Below are positions 8,018 to 17,537 of a DNA stretch of 38,619 bases, piece by piece (positions within the stretch are counted from its first letter, which is position 1; every line of letters begins with the position of its first letter). Location of the stretch: positions 1 to 38,619 of the forward strand of contig JAUWLU010000006.1 in assembly GCA_030613545.1 (NCBI GenBank), in the 5' to 3' direction. Made by a program: the position numbers and the translations under genes. Origin of the DNA: Desulfuromonadales bacterium (lineage in GTDB: Bacteria > Desulfobacterota > Desulfuromonadia > Desulfuromonadales > Syntrophotaleaceae). The notes under the pieces are model-generated. The model was not told where the DNA came from and searched no databases. It saw nothing but the letters and a program-made list of their open reading frames with translations.

Positions 8018-9631
8018 ATGGCCAAGCAAAATGACCGCGGTTTTCTTCAGGCTTCCGACCGGCAGCCACTGCTCTTCGACTGGATCTTCTCCGTCGACCA
8101 CAAGCGCATCGGCCTGCTCTATCTCTATTCGGTCGGCGCTTTTTTCCTCGCCGGGGTGGCGCTGGGCGTGCTGCTGCGCCTGGAACTCATCGCTCCCGGA
8201 CCGACCATCGCCACGGCTCAGACCTACAACGCCCTCTTTACCCTGCACGGCGTGGTAATGATCTTTCTGTTTATCATCCCCGGCATCCCCGGCGCCTTCG
8301 GCAACCTCATGCTGCCGCTGCAGATCGGCGCCCGGGATGTGGCCTTTCCGCGCCTCAACCTGCTCTCCTGGTGGCTCTATATCCTTGGCGCCTTCATGGC
8401 CCTGACCTCCCTGTTCAGCGGCGGCGGGCCGCCGGATACCGGCTGGACCTTCTACGTGCCCTTCAGTTCCGAAACCCCGACCAACGTCTCGCTGGCCCTG
8501 CTGGCGGTGTTCATCATCGGCTTTTCCTCGATTCTGACCGGGGTCAACTTCGTCACCACGATCCATCGCCTGCGGGCGCCGGGCATGCACTGGGGGCGGC
8601 TGCCGCTCTTCGTCTGGTCCCTCTACGCCACCGCCTGGGTGCAGATTCTCGCCACTCCGGTGCTCGGCATCACCATGGTGCTGCTGATGGTCGAACGGCT
8701 GATCGGCCTCGGCCTGTTCGATCCGGGCCGCGGCGGCGATCCGATCCTCTACCAGCACCTGTTCTGGATCTACTCCCACCCGGCGGTCTACATCATGATA
8801 TTGCCGGCCATGGGGGTGGTGTCGGAGATCATTCCGGTCTTCGCCCGCAAACCGACCTTCGGCTACAAGGCCATCGCCGCATCGAGCGTCGCCATCGCCG
8901 CCGCCGGCTCCCTGGTCTGGGGCCACCACATGTTCGTCAGCGGCATGAGCGACACCGCCATCCTGGTCTTTTCCCTGCTGACCTTTCTGGTCGCCATCCC
9001 GTCGGCGGTCAAGGTCTTCAACTGGGTCGCCACCCTCTACCGTGGCTCCATCTCCCTTGAGCCACCGATGCTCTTTGCCCTGGCCTTCGTCTTCCTCTTT
9101 TCTATCGGCGGCCTGACCGGCCTGATTCTCGGCTCGGCGGCCACCGACGTGCACGTCCACGACACCCACTTCGTAGTCGGCCACTTCCACTACGTCATGT
9201 TCGGGGGCACCGGCTTCGCCTTCTTTGCCGCCCTGCATTACTGGCTGCCGAAGGTTTTCGGCCGAATGTACAATATGAAAGCCGCCACCATCGCCTGGGC
9301 CATCATCTTCGTCGGCTTCAATCTGCTCTATTTCCCGATGATGCTGGTGGGCCTGCACGGCATGCCCCGTCGCTACTACGATTATCTGCCGCAATTCCAA
9401 CAGCTCAATGTGATCGCTACCGCCGGTTCCTGGGTGCTGGCCGCCGGCCTGCTGCTGATGTTCGTCAATCTCTATCGCGGCATGCGGCGCGGCGCGGCAG
9501 CCGGCAGCAACCCCTGGCAGGCCGCGACCCTCGAATGGGTGCTGACCTCACCGCCGCCGGCAGAAAGCTTTTCACAGCCGCCCCAGGTAACCCACGGACC
9601 CTACGATCTGCAACAGGCGGGGAAACCATGA
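8018..9631 (+). CDS. ctaD: Cytochrome c oxidase subunit I (A2-type heme-copper oxygen reductase)
   Basis: YSHPAVYIMILPAMG, WGHHMF, HDTHFVVGHFHYVM; 12-TM heme-copper oxidase. Confidence 0.96.
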   Translation: MAKQNDRGFLQASDRQPLLFDWIFSVDHKRIGLLYLYSVGAFFLAGVALGVLLRLELIAPGPTIATAQTYNALFTLHGVVMIFLFIIPGIPGAFGNLMLPLQIGARDVAFPRLNLLSWWLYILGAFMALTSLFSGGGPPDTGWTFYVPFSSETPTNVSLALLAVFIIGFSSILTGVNFVTTIHRLRAPGMHWGRLPLFVWSLYATAWVQILATPVLGITMVLLMVERLIGLGLFDPGRGGDPILYQHLFWIYSHPAVYIMILPAMGVVSEIIPVFARKPTFGYKAIAASSVAIAAAGSLVWGHHMFVSGMSDTAILVFSLLTFLVAIPSAVKVFNWVATLYRGSISLEPPMLFALAFVFLFSIGGLTGLILGSAATDVHVHDTHFVVGHFHYVMFGGTGFAFFAALHYWLPKVFGRMYNMKAATIAWAIIFVGFNLLYFPMMLVGLHGMPRRYYDYLPQFQQLNVIATAGSWVLAAGLLLMFVNLYRGMRRGAAAGSNPWQAATLEWVLTSPPPAESFSQPPQVTHGPYDLQQAGKP

Positions 9632-10224
9632 CCATGCAACGGGATGCGACCGCAGCCCGCCTCGGCATGTGGCTGTTTCTGTTTTCGGAACTGCTGCTGT
9701 TTGGCGGTCTGTTTCTACTCTACGCCGTCTACCTGGCCCGCTATCCGGCCGATTTCGTCGCCGGCGGCCGACAGCTCGACCTGCTGCTCGGCACCGGCAA
9801 TACGATACTGCTGATCACCAGCAGCCTGACCGTGGCCCTGGCCCTGAGTGCCTTGCAACAGGGGCGGCGGCGCCTCTGCCTGGGGCTGCTCTGTGCCACC
9901 GTGCTGGCGTCGCTGCTGTTTCTGGTCAACAAGGGCGTCGAATGGCAGGCCAAGTTCGACCACGGCCTCTTTCCCGGCGGCGCCCGGCTGGAAGAGACGG
10001 CGCCGGGACAGAAGGTCTTTTTCGGCCTCTATTTCGTGACCACCGGCCTGCACGGCCTACACGTGCTGATCGGTGCGGCGCTGCTGCTGTGGATTCTCGG
10101 CCTGGTGGGCAGCGGCCGCGTTACCGAACAGGATCCGGTCATGCTGGAAAACGGCGCCCTCTACTGGCACCTGGTCGATTTGATCTGGATCTTCATCTTC
10201 CCCCTGTACTATCTGCTGCTGTAA
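9628..10224 (+). CDS. ctaE: Cytochrome c oxidase subunit III
   Basis: LGMWLFLFSELLLFGGLFLLYAVYLARYP...GLHGLHVLIG...YWHLVDLIWIFIFPLYYLL; 4-bp overlap with the subunit I stop. Confidence 0.93.
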   Translation: MTMQRDATAARLGMWLFLFSELLLFGGLFLLYAVYLARYPADFVAGGRQLDLLLGTGNTILLITSSLTVALALSALQQGRRRLCLGLLCATVLASLLFLVNKGVEWQAKFDHGLFPGGARLEETAPGQKVFFGLYFVTTGLHGLHVLIGAALLLWILGLVGSGRVTEQDPVMLENGALYWHLVDLIWIFIFPLYYLLL

Positions 10225-10234
10225 CGAGGGATTC

Positions 10235-10519
10235 ATGAACCGATATTCGCATCCGGCTCTCAGTTTTCGCTGTCTGACCACCGTCTGGGCTTTGCTGCTG
10301 GTTCTAACCGGGATAACCGTATTCGTTTCCCGTCTCGATCTCGGCGCCCTCAACATCTGGGCGGCCCTCGGCATCGCCACCTTGAAGGCGAGCCTGGTGG
10401 TCCTCTACTTCATGCACCTGAAACACGAGCCCCGACTGCTCAAGCTCTGTCTGTTCATCGCCCTGTTGACCCTGGCCAGCTTTATCGGCCTGACTTTTTT
10501 CGACGTCCTCTACCGTTGA
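10235..10519 (+). CDS. Cytochrome c oxidase subunit IV (bacterial COX4-like)
   Basis: Small 3-TM protein: WAALGIATLKASLVVLYFMHLKHEPRLLKLCLFIALLTLASF. Confidence 0.85.
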   Translation: MNRYSHPALSFRCLTTVWALLLVLTGITVFVSRLDLGALNIWAALGIATLKASLVVLYFMHLKHEPRLLKLCLFIALLTLASFIGLTFFDVLYR

Positions 10520-10527
10520 GACCGACC

Positions 10528-11460
10528 GTGACCGATCTGCCCTTTACTACCATCGAAGCTGTCGACGCCGTCTTTCTCTACATCTTCGGCATCGCCGCCC
10601 TGCTGCTGGTCGGCATTACCGCGACCATGGTGGTCTTCGTGGTCCGCTACCACCGCCGCCGCCATCCACAGCCGCAGCCGAGCCCCAGTTCCAAGCTCTG
10701 GCTGGAACTGGTCTGGACCCTGATCCCGACCCTGATCGTGCTGAGCATGTTCTGGTACAGCTGGGAGGGTTATCTGAAATTGATCGACGTGCCGCCCGAT
10801 GCGCTCAAGGTGCAGGCCGAGGGCCGCAAGTGGTCCTGGAATTTCAGCTACGAAAACGGTCGCAGCAGCGACCGCCTCTATGTGCCGGTGGGCAGGGCGG
10901 TACGGGTGGCGATCGTATCGCGTGATGTGTTGCACAGCCTCTATATCCCGGCCTTTCGGGTCAAAAAGGACGCCGTGCCCGGCATCACCACCTACGTCTG
11001 GTTCCGGGCCCCGGAAGTGGGCTCCTACGACCTCTTTTGCGCCGAATATTGCGGCGTCAGCCATTCGTCCATGGTCACCACCGTGGAGGCCTTGCCGGAA
11101 GCGCAATTCAGCGCCTGGCTGGAAAAAAGCAAAAAGCCGTCTGCCGCCGGCGGCCCGGCCCTGCTGAGCCGCCACGGCTGCACCGGCTGCCACTCGCTGG
11201 ATGGCAGCCGGCGGGTCGGACCGAGTTTTCTTGGCCTGTTCGGCCGCCAGACGCAGGTGCTGAGCGACGGCCGGGAACGGACCCTGACCGCCAACCAGGA
11301 CTATGTGCGGCGCTCCATCCTGCAGCCCCAGGCCGATCTGGTGCAGGGTTATCCGCCGGTCATGCCCTCCTACCAGGGGCAGATTCCACCGGACGAATTG
11401 CAAACTCTGGTCGATTATCTGTGCAGCGAGCCGTTGTCGGCCGCACCGGCTGGACCATGA
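10528..11460 (+). CDS. ctaC: Cytochrome c oxidase subunit II with C-terminal cytochrome c domain (caa3-type)
   Basis: CuA motif FCAEYCGVSHSSM, followed by heme c motif CTGCH and PPVMPSYQG. GTG start at 10528 likely; TTG at 10516 is the alternative. Confidence 0.92.
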   Translation: MTDLPFTTIEAVDAVFLYIFGIAALLLVGITATMVVFVVRYHRRRHPQPQPSPSSKLWLELVWTLIPTLIVLSMFWYSWEGYLKLIDVPPDALKVQAEGRKWSWNFSYENGRSSDRLYVPVGRAVRVAIVSRDVLHSLYIPAFRVKKDAVPGITTYVWFRAPEVGSYDLFCAEYCGVSHSSMVTTVEALPEAQFSAWLEKSKKPSAAGGPALLSRHGCTGCHSLDGSRRVGPSFLGLFGRQTQVLSDGRERTLTANQDYVRRSILQPQADLVQGYPPVMPSYQGQIPPDELQTLVDYLCSEPLSAAPAGP

Positions 11461-12248
11461 TAACCAGCCTGCTGCGCATTCGCCTCTGCGGCGCGGTGGC
11501 CGCGGCCGCCCTGACCGGGCTGCTGCTCTGTCCCGGCGCCCACCTGGCCGCTGCCCTGCCTTTGGCCTGCGGCACCTGGCTGCTGGCCGCCTGCGGTACC
11601 ATGCTCAATCAAATCCAGGAGCGACACAGCGATGCCCGCATGATCCGCACCCGCAACCGGCCTTTGGCGGCTGGCCGCCTACGGCCGCCTGCGGTGCTGG
11701 TCGCCGCAACGGTTTCCGGCAGCCTCGGCTTGGTGCTGCTGGCTCTGTGCAACTGGCGCAGCGCTATGGCCGGGGCTGCGGCCTTGCTCTGCTACAACGG
11801 CCTCTACACTCCGCTGAAAAAGCACACCGCGCTGGCCTTGCTGCCTGGCGCTTGCTGCGGCAGCCTGGCCCCCTGCCTCGGCTGGCTGGCCGGCGGCGGC
11901 CGGCCCGGTGACCACCGCATGGTCCTGCTGGGCGGCCTGCTGCTGCTCTGGCAGCTGCCTCATTTCTGGTCGTTCGCCCTGCGCCACTGGGCCGACCTGC
12001 AGCGGGCCGGACTCTTTCCGGACCTGCCCCTGCAGCCGGCTGGCCCCCTGCGCGGGCTGATTTTTCTCTGGACCTTCGCCCTGACTGTCGCTACCCTGCT
12101 ACTGCCGACTCTGGGTGTCCTGCCCCGCTGGCCAACCGCCCTGCTCTGCCTAGTTTTCTGGATCGGGCCGTTGAGGCGATGGTGGTCACTACGAGCGGCC
12201 TCAGCTGCCCCTGAAACCATTACCCCTGCAACAGCCATAGACCTCTAG
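11457..12248 (+). CDS. ctaB: Protoheme IX farnesyltransferase (UbiA family)
   Basis: NQIQERHSDARMIRTRNRPLAAGRL and YNGLYTPLKKHTALALLPGACCGSLAP; ATGA overlap with ctaC. Confidence 0.9.
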   Translation: MITSLLRIRLCGAVAAAALTGLLLCPGAHLAAALPLACGTWLLAACGTMLNQIQERHSDARMIRTRNRPLAAGRLRPPAVLVAATVSGSLGLVLLALCNWRSAMAGAAALLCYNGLYTPLKKHTALALLPGACCGSLAPCLGWLAGGGRPGDHRMVLLGGLLLLWQLPHFWSFALRHWADLQRAGLFPDLPLQPAGPLRGLIFLWTFALTVATLLLPTLGVLPRWPTALLCLVFWIGPLRRWWSLRAASAAPETITPATAIDL

Positions 12249-12265
12249 CTGAAGAAAAGACACCC

Positions 12266-13096
12266 ATGTTTTCCCGCACCGAAAAGACCCGTCTGTTCGT
12301 CTATCTGACCATTTTCATATTAGTGATGCTGACCGGAACCTGCGGTTTCATGCTTGTCGAACAGCTCTCTCTGGCCGATGCCGCCTATTTCACCATTGTC
12401 ACCATCGCCACCGTCGGCTACGGCGACATCTCACCGGCCACCGCTGCAGGCAAGGGGCTAGCCATCGTCCTGATCATTGCCGGGGTCGGCACCTTCGTCA
12501 GCTTGCTGGCCAATGCCACGGAAATCTTTCTCGACCGGCGCAACAACGAAATCCGCCTGCAAAAACTGCAAATGGTGATCGGACTTTTTTTCAGTGAAGC
12601 GGGGACCGGGCTGATACGTTTCTTTGCGGCGGCAGATTGCCACGGCAACGAACTGGCTCAGATCCTCACCCTGGACAATAACTGGTCCGCCCGCGACTAC
12701 CAACAGGCCCTCAAAGAACTCGAAGGCCATCTTTATAAGGTCGATGTCGAGTGCATCGACCTCGACCGCCTGCGCGCCTTTCTCGGCGAGCAGTCACCTT
12801 TGCTGATACGGCTGCTGGAAAGCCCCTACATACTGGAGCACGAGTCCTTTACCGATCTGCTCATCGCCGTCATGCACCTCAAGGAAGAACTGCAGCACCG
12901 CGAAACCCTCGACGGCCTGCCGGAGAGCGACACCGACCACCTGTGCGGCGACATCCGCCGCGCCTACGCGCAGCTGGTGCGGCAGTGGCTGCTCTACGTA
13001 CAGCAATTGCAACGCAACTACCCGTTCCTCTATTCCCTGGCCCTAAGAACCAACCCCTTCGACAGCGGCGCTTCGGTGGTCATTCAAGCGCCCTGA
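12266..13096 (+). CDS. Two-TM potassium channel family protein
   Basis: Selectivity filter TIVTIATVGYGDISP flanked by two TM helices. Confidence 0.85.
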   Translation: MFSRTEKTRLFVYLTIFILVMLTGTCGFMLVEQLSLADAAYFTIVTIATVGYGDISPATAAGKGLAIVLIIAGVGTFVSLLANATEIFLDRRNNEIRLQKLQMVIGLFFSEAGTGLIRFFAAADCHGNELAQILTLDNNWSARDYQQALKELEGHLYKVDVECIDLDRLRAFLGEQSPLLIRLLESPYILEHESFTDLLIAVMHLKEELQHRETLDGLPESDTDHLCGDIRRAYAQLVRQWLLYVQQLQRNYPFLYSLALRTNPFDSGASVVIQAP

Positions 13097-13101
13097 AGGC
13101 A

Positions 13102-13419
13102 TCAGTAGTCCCGATCCTTTCGGCCGCGTTTCAGTTCCGAACGTTGCCGTTTCTGCTGCAGCCGCCGTTCGCGGGCAGCACGACCGGGACGGGTCGCAAT
13201 CCGCCGTGCAGGACGCTGACGCAGTGCCCGTAGCCGCTCTTCGAGGCGCTCCAGAGCCCGATCCAGATTGCGCTGCTGGGAGCGCTCCTCGGTGGCGGTA
13301 ACCATGATCCCGGTCGGCAGATGTTTGATGCGCACCGCCGTCTCGGTCTTGTTCTTTTTCTGACCGCCGGGACCGGAAGCCTTAAAGAAGGTAATAGCTA
13401 GATCGTGTCGTTTCAACAA
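13102..13419 (-). CDS. Peptide chain release factor-like protein (RF-1 GGQ domain), TTG start
   Basis: ITFFKASGPGGQKKNKTETAVRIKHLPTGIMVTATEERSQQRN. SD GCAGGAGA precedes the TTG at 13419. The longer ORF in the track runs upstream into gcvR-like DNA. Confidence 0.82.
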   Translation of the reverse strand: MLKRHDLAITFFKASGPGGQKKNKTETAVRIKHLPTGIMVTATEERSQQRNLDRALERLEERLRALRQRPARRIATRPGRAARERRLQQKRQRSELKRGRKDRDY

Positions 13420-13542
13420 TGTCCTGTCTCCTGCAAAAAGATGGCTTTTTCTGCGATGGTATTTTTCTACCAGGCATGTTAGAAGAATTGCATCGATAAT
13501 GCAAAACATTGCCCCTTCAACCCACCTCAGCAGGAGGCCGCC

Positions 13543-14082
13543 ATGAGCCATTTTGCACTGACCGTCATCGGCCGCGACCATCCGGGCATCGTCGCCCAGG
13601 TCACTGAAACTCTCTACCGCCTCGGCTGTAATATCGCCGATTCGAGCTGCACCATCCTCGGTGGCCAGTTCGCCATGATCCTGATCATCTCCCATCCGCA
13701 ATACGATTCTCTGGAAAGCTTCGGCGAGGCCTTCGATTCCCTGGAAGAGAGCGGCCTGTCGGTCTTTGTCCGGGTCCTGCAGCCCGGCGGCGAAGCTTCG
13801 CCGCAGCTGCACGGTGAATTCTGTCTGATCTCGGTCTACGGCTCGGACAAACCGGGCATCGTCTATCCGGTGGTCAAAGAACTGGGCGACCGGCAGATCA
13901 ATATCACCGACCTCAACACCAAGCTGGTCGGCCCGCCGGAACGCCCGGTCTACGTCATGATGATCGAAGCGATTCTACCCCCCAACATCTCCCTGGAACA
14001 GTTGACCGAAGTGATGGCCGAGCTGAAGGCCAAGCTGCAAGTCGACATTTCGGTGCGGGACATCACCCCGGTGGAGCTGTAA
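13543..14082 (+). CDS. GcvR-like tandem ACT-domain protein
   Basis: MSHFALTVIGRDHPGIVAQVTETLYRLGCNIADSSCTILGGQFAMIL plus a second ACT (SVYGSDKPGIVYPVVKELGDRQINITDLNT). Confidence 0.85.
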   Translation: MSHFALTVIGRDHPGIVAQVTETLYRLGCNIADSSCTILGGQFAMILIISHPQYDSLESFGEAFDSLEESGLSVFVRVLQPGGEASPQLHGEFCLISVYGSDKPGIVYPVVKELGDRQINITDLNTKLVGPPERPVYVMMIEAILPPNISLEQLTEVMAELKAKLQVDISVRDITPVEL

Positions 14083-14085
14083 GCG

Positions 14086-14589
14086 ATGGCGGTTCGGGAA
14101 ATTCTGTACTACCCCGATGCGCGGCTAAAAACGGCCTGTGCACCGATCGCCAAGCTCGATGAAGAAACCGGTGTCCTGATCCAGGATCTGCTCGACACCA
14201 TGATCGACTCCGGCCACTCGGTCGGAGTGGCGGCGCCGCAAATCGGCGTCTCCCGGCGGGCGGTGGTGGTCGATGTCTCGGGCAGCAAACTCGGGCGGGA
14301 CAACAACCACGGCCAACTGGTGATGATCAATCCGGAAATCCTCGAGCAATCAGGACAGAAGATCATGCGCGAAGGCTGCATGAGCGTTCCCGACTACACC
14401 GGCAACGTGGCCCGGGCCGAGGAAATCCTTGTGCAATTTCTTGATCGCTGCGGCGACCGCCGGGTCATTCGCGCCACCGGCTTCGAAGCAGTGGCCATCC
14501 AGCACGAACTCGACCATCTCGACGGCTTGCTCTTTCTCGACCGGATCTCCAGCCTCAAAACCAATCTGTTCCGCCGCAAAAAACGTTAA
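14086..14589 (+). CDS. def: Peptide deformylase
   Basis: GVAAPQIG, EGCMSVP, HELDHLDG. Confidence 0.96.
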   Translation: MAVREILYYPDARLKTACAPIAKLDEETGVLIQDLLDTMIDSGHSVGVAAPQIGVSRRAVVVDVSGSKLGRDNNHGQLVMINPEILEQSGQKIMREGCMSVPDYTGNVARAEEILVQFLDRCGDRRVIRATGFEAVAIQHELDHLDGLLFLDRISSLKTNLFRRKKR

Positions 14590-14693
14590 GGGCCACCGGA
14601 AGCAACTTAGGCGGCCACCTTTTCCTGCTATACTTTTTTTGCGTTTATTGTCTGTTTGATGATGCTCATGCCATGCCCCCCTGGAGCGGCCCC

Positions 14694-16220
14694 ATGAACG
14701 AACCGTCCACTGTTTTGCCATCCAGCGAAAACAACCAAACCCTGATTGACAATGTTCACCCGGCCGGTTGGGAGAATCCGCAACCGGCCCCCCGTTACAA
14801 CCTGGTGGTACTCGGCGGGGGGCCTGCCGGTCTAGTAACGGCCGCCGGTGCAGCCGGCCTCGGTGCCAAGGTGGCTTTGGTAGAGAACGCCCTGCTGGGC
14901 GGTGACTGTCTCAACAACGGCTGTGTCCCCTCCAAAAGCGTGGTTCGCTCCGGCCGGGCGCTGCATAACGCCCGCAATACCGGGCTGCTCGGCGCTCTTG
15001 ACGGAGCGAACCTCCGAGCAAACTTTGCCGGCGTCATGGCGCGCATGGAAAAGATCCGGGCCGGATTGAGCGACCACGACTCGGCGCAGCGGTTCAGCCG
15101 GGAACTCGGGGTCGATGTCTTCTTCGGCCATGGCCGCTTTGCCGGCCCCGACCGGCTGCAGGTCGGCGACAAGATCCTGCGTTTCAAAAAAGCTGCCATC
15201 TGCACTGGCGCCCGGGCCGCTGTTCCACCGCTAGCGGGGCTGGAGGAGAGCGGTTACCTGACCAACGAAACGGTCTTTGCCCTAACCGAGCTACCGGAGC
15301 GGCTGGCGGTGTTCGGAGCCGGCCCCATCGGCTGCGAACTGGCCCAGGCCTTTGCCCGTCTCGGCAGTGAGGTGACCATCTTCGAATACGGCCCCCGGCT
15401 GCTGCCACGGGAAGATCGGGACGCTGCCGAGATCGTACGTAAGGCTTTTACCGCAGAAGGAATCCGTCTCTGTTTCAACGTCCGCACCCAGCATGTCGAG
15501 CGTCGGGGCTCAGAGCGAATCATCACCTATGTAGACGACGGCCACAGTGACACACTGGCCGTCGACCAGATCCTGATCGGCATCGGCCGGGCGCCAAATG
15601 TCGACGGTCTCGACCTGGAAAAAGCCGGCATCGACTACCACCCCAAGTCGGGGATAAAGGTCAATGACCGCCTGCAGACCAGTAATCCGCGCATTTTCGC
15701 CGCCGGAGATGTCTGTTCCCGCTACAAGTTCACCCACACCGCTGACGCCCAGGCGCGGATCGTCATCGCCAACGCTCTGTTCATGGGCAGACAGCGCAAT
15801 TCACGGCTGGTCATTCCCTGGGCGACCTATACCTCTCCCGAGATTGCTCACGTCGGTATGTATGAAAAAGAAGCACGCGACCGCGGTTACCAAGTCACCA
15901 CCCTGACCGTGCCTCTGGACGATACCGACCGGGCCCGGATCGACGGGGAAACGGAAGGGTTTGCCCGGGTCCATCTGAAAAAGGGCAGCGACAAAATCCT
16001 CGGTGCCACAATCGTCGCCCAGCATGCCGGCGAGATGATCGGCGAACTGGCGCTGGCCGTCACCAACGGACTCGGCCTGACGGCCATCGGTCGGACGCTG
16101 CACCCTTACCCGACCCAGGCCGAAGCGATCAAAAAACTGGCCGACGCCTACAACCGTAGCCGCCTGACCCCGGGGCTGAAAAAAGTGCTAGACCTCTGGC
16201 TGCGCTGGCAGCGCCGCTGA
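14694..16220 (+). CDS. FAD-dependent pyridine nucleotide-disulfide oxidoreductase (MerA/dihydrolipoyl dehydrogenase-like)
   Basis: GGGPAGLVTAAGAAGLGAKVALVENALLGGDCLNNGCVPSKSVVRS, IFAAGDVC, C-terminal LHPYPTQAEAIKK. Confidence 0.9.
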   Translation: MNEPSTVLPSSENNQTLIDNVHPAGWENPQPAPRYNLVVLGGGPAGLVTAAGAAGLGAKVALVENALLGGDCLNNGCVPSKSVVRSGRALHNARNTGLLGALDGANLRANFAGVMARMEKIRAGLSDHDSAQRFSRELGVDVFFGHGRFAGPDRLQVGDKILRFKKAAICTGARAAVPPLAGLEESGYLTNETVFALTELPERLAVFGAGPIGCELAQAFARLGSEVTIFEYGPRLLPREDRDAAEIVRKAFTAEGIRLCFNVRTQHVERRGSERIITYVDDGHSDTLAVDQILIGIGRAPNVDGLDLEKAGIDYHPKSGIKVNDRLQTSNPRIFAAGDVCSRYKFTHTADAQARIVIANALFMGRQRNSRLVIPWATYTSPEIAHVGMYEKEARDRGYQVTTLTVPLDDTDRARIDGETEGFARVHLKKGSDKILGATIVAQHAGEMIGELALAVTNGLGLTAIGRTLHPYPTQAEAIKKLADAYNRSRLTPGLKKVLDLWLRWQRR

Positions 16221-16252
16221 ATGAGGCCCCGGAAGGGAGCTGAGTATTCGCA

Positions 16253-16681
16253 ATGAAAAAACTGACCCCAGCACAAAAATTGGCCCTGGAGGATGCGGCC
16301 CACCAGGCTTGCCAGCATAGTTACGCTCCCTACAGCACATTTCCGGTCGGGGCGGCGGTGCTGACCGACAGCGGTCGCATCCTGGCCGGTTGTAACGTTG
16401 AAAATGCCTCCCTGGGGCTGACCTGCTGTGCCGAGCGGGTTGCGCTGTTCAATGCCGTCTCCCAGGGGGAGCGACGGATCGTCGCCGTTGCCATCTACAC
16501 TCCGACTGCGGCCCCGACCGCGCCCTGTGGCGCCTGCCGCCAGGTACTGCAGGAGTTCGGCGCCGAGCTAACGGTGATCGCCATCTGCGAGGGCCGTGAA
16601 CGACTGGAGACCTCTCTCGCCTCCCTGCTGCCGGCCCCCTTTGCCCATCCCGGCAACGAAGGTAAGTCCCATGAACCATGA
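16253..16681 (+). CDS. cdd: Cytidine deaminase
   Basis: NVENASLGLTCCAERVALFNAVSQG, APCGACRQVLQEF. Confidence 0.94.
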   Translation: MKKLTPAQKLALEDAAHQACQHSYAPYSTFPVGAAVLTDSGRILAGCNVENASLGLTCCAERVALFNAVSQGERRIVAVAIYTPTAAPTAPCGACRQVLQEFGAELTVIAICEGRERLETSLASLLPAPFAHPGNEGKSHEP

Positions 16682-17483
16682 GCCCCTCTACCATATCGGT
16701 TTCGGCCGCCAGGATCTGGGCGACCCTGCCCCGGTCATGGCGCTGCTGTGCGGAGACCCCGAACGCAGCCGCCAGATCGCCGAGCAGACGCCGGGGGTGA
16801 CGCTGCTCAAAACCCTGTCCCGACAGCGTGGTCTTAACAGCTATCTGGTTAACCTGGTAAATGGTCGCCCCCTGCTGATCGCCACCAGCGGCATGGGCGG
16901 ACCGTCGCTGAGCATCGTAGTCAACGAACTCTATCAGGTCGGCATTCGCCAGATTATTCGAGTCGGCACCTGCGGTGCCATCGCTGACAACATAACAACC
17001 GGCAGCGTGGTGATCAGTAAAGCGGCCCTCTGCCGCCAGGGGGCTGCCGAGGATATCGCCCCCCTCGAATATCCGGCGGCAGCCGATCCCTTTCTCACCG
17101 TCGCTCTGGTCGAAGCAGCCCGTACACTCGATGTGCCCTGGCATCTCGGCATCACCGCTTCCGTCGACACGTTCTACGAAGGTCAGGAACGGACCCAATC
17201 GTCAGCCAACCCTCACCTGCTGCGGCGTCTGCAGGGCATCACCGACGAATACCGACGGCTCAACATTTCCAACTACGAAATGGAGGCCGGCACCCTATTC
17301 AAGATGGCTGGGGTCTACGGCTTTGCCGCGGCCTGCATCTGCGCAGTGCTGGCGGATCGCAATCGAAGTGAGAACGTGGAAAGGGCAAAGAAAGAGCAGG
17401 CGGTACAAGGGGCTATTCAAGTGGCCTTGCATGCGGCACTTCACCAGCAGCAGACCGCCGGAACCACATCGGCCAAAGCCTGA
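16671..17483 (+). CDS. udp: Uridine phosphorylase
   Basis: LCGDPERSRQIAEQ, ATSGMGGPSLSIVVNEL, IRVGTCGAI, NYEMEAGTLFKMAGVYG; overlaps cdd by 11 bp. Confidence 0.92.
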   Translation: MNHEPLYHIGFGRQDLGDPAPVMALLCGDPERSRQIAEQTPGVTLLKTLSRQRGLNSYLVNLVNGRPLLIATSGMGGPSLSIVVNELYQVGIRQIIRVGTCGAIADNITTGSVVISKAALCRQGAAEDIAPLEYPAAADPFLTVALVEAARTLDVPWHLGITASVDTFYEGQERTQSSANPHLLRRLQGITDEYRRLNISNYEMEAGTLFKMAGVYGFAAACICAVLADRNRSENVERAKKEQAVQGAIQVALHAALHQQQTAGTTSAKA

Positions 17484-17534
17484 TGCTTTCGCAAAAAGTC
17501 ATGAGATGGCTAAGCAAAAATTTCGACCTACAAG
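17482..17534 (-). repeat. Truncated copy C of the 150-bp palindromic repeat (53-bp terminal fragment)
   Basis: GATGCTTTCGCAAAAAGTCATGAGATGGCTAAGCAAAAATTTCGACCTACAAG matches one end of copies A/B/D/E, then homology stops. Confidence 0.85.
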
Positions 17535-17537
17535 CAG

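Noticed and set aside
7850-9400. 516-aa minus-strand ORF rich in G/E/H/Q
   Set aside because: Antisense shadow of cytochrome oxidase subunit I; low-complexity composition typical of antisense frames in high-GC genes.
10510-11403. 297-aa minus ORF
   Set aside because: Antisense of subunit II; no domain signature.
11037-12248. 403-aa ORF start as annotated
   Set aside because: The N-terminal part is an out-of-frame read of subunit II; the real ctaB begins at 11457 with an ATGA overlap.
13102-13812. 236-aa minus ORF as annotated
   Set aside because: The N-terminal half overlaps the well-supported gcvR-like gene; only the GGQ domain from the TTG at 13419 is credible.
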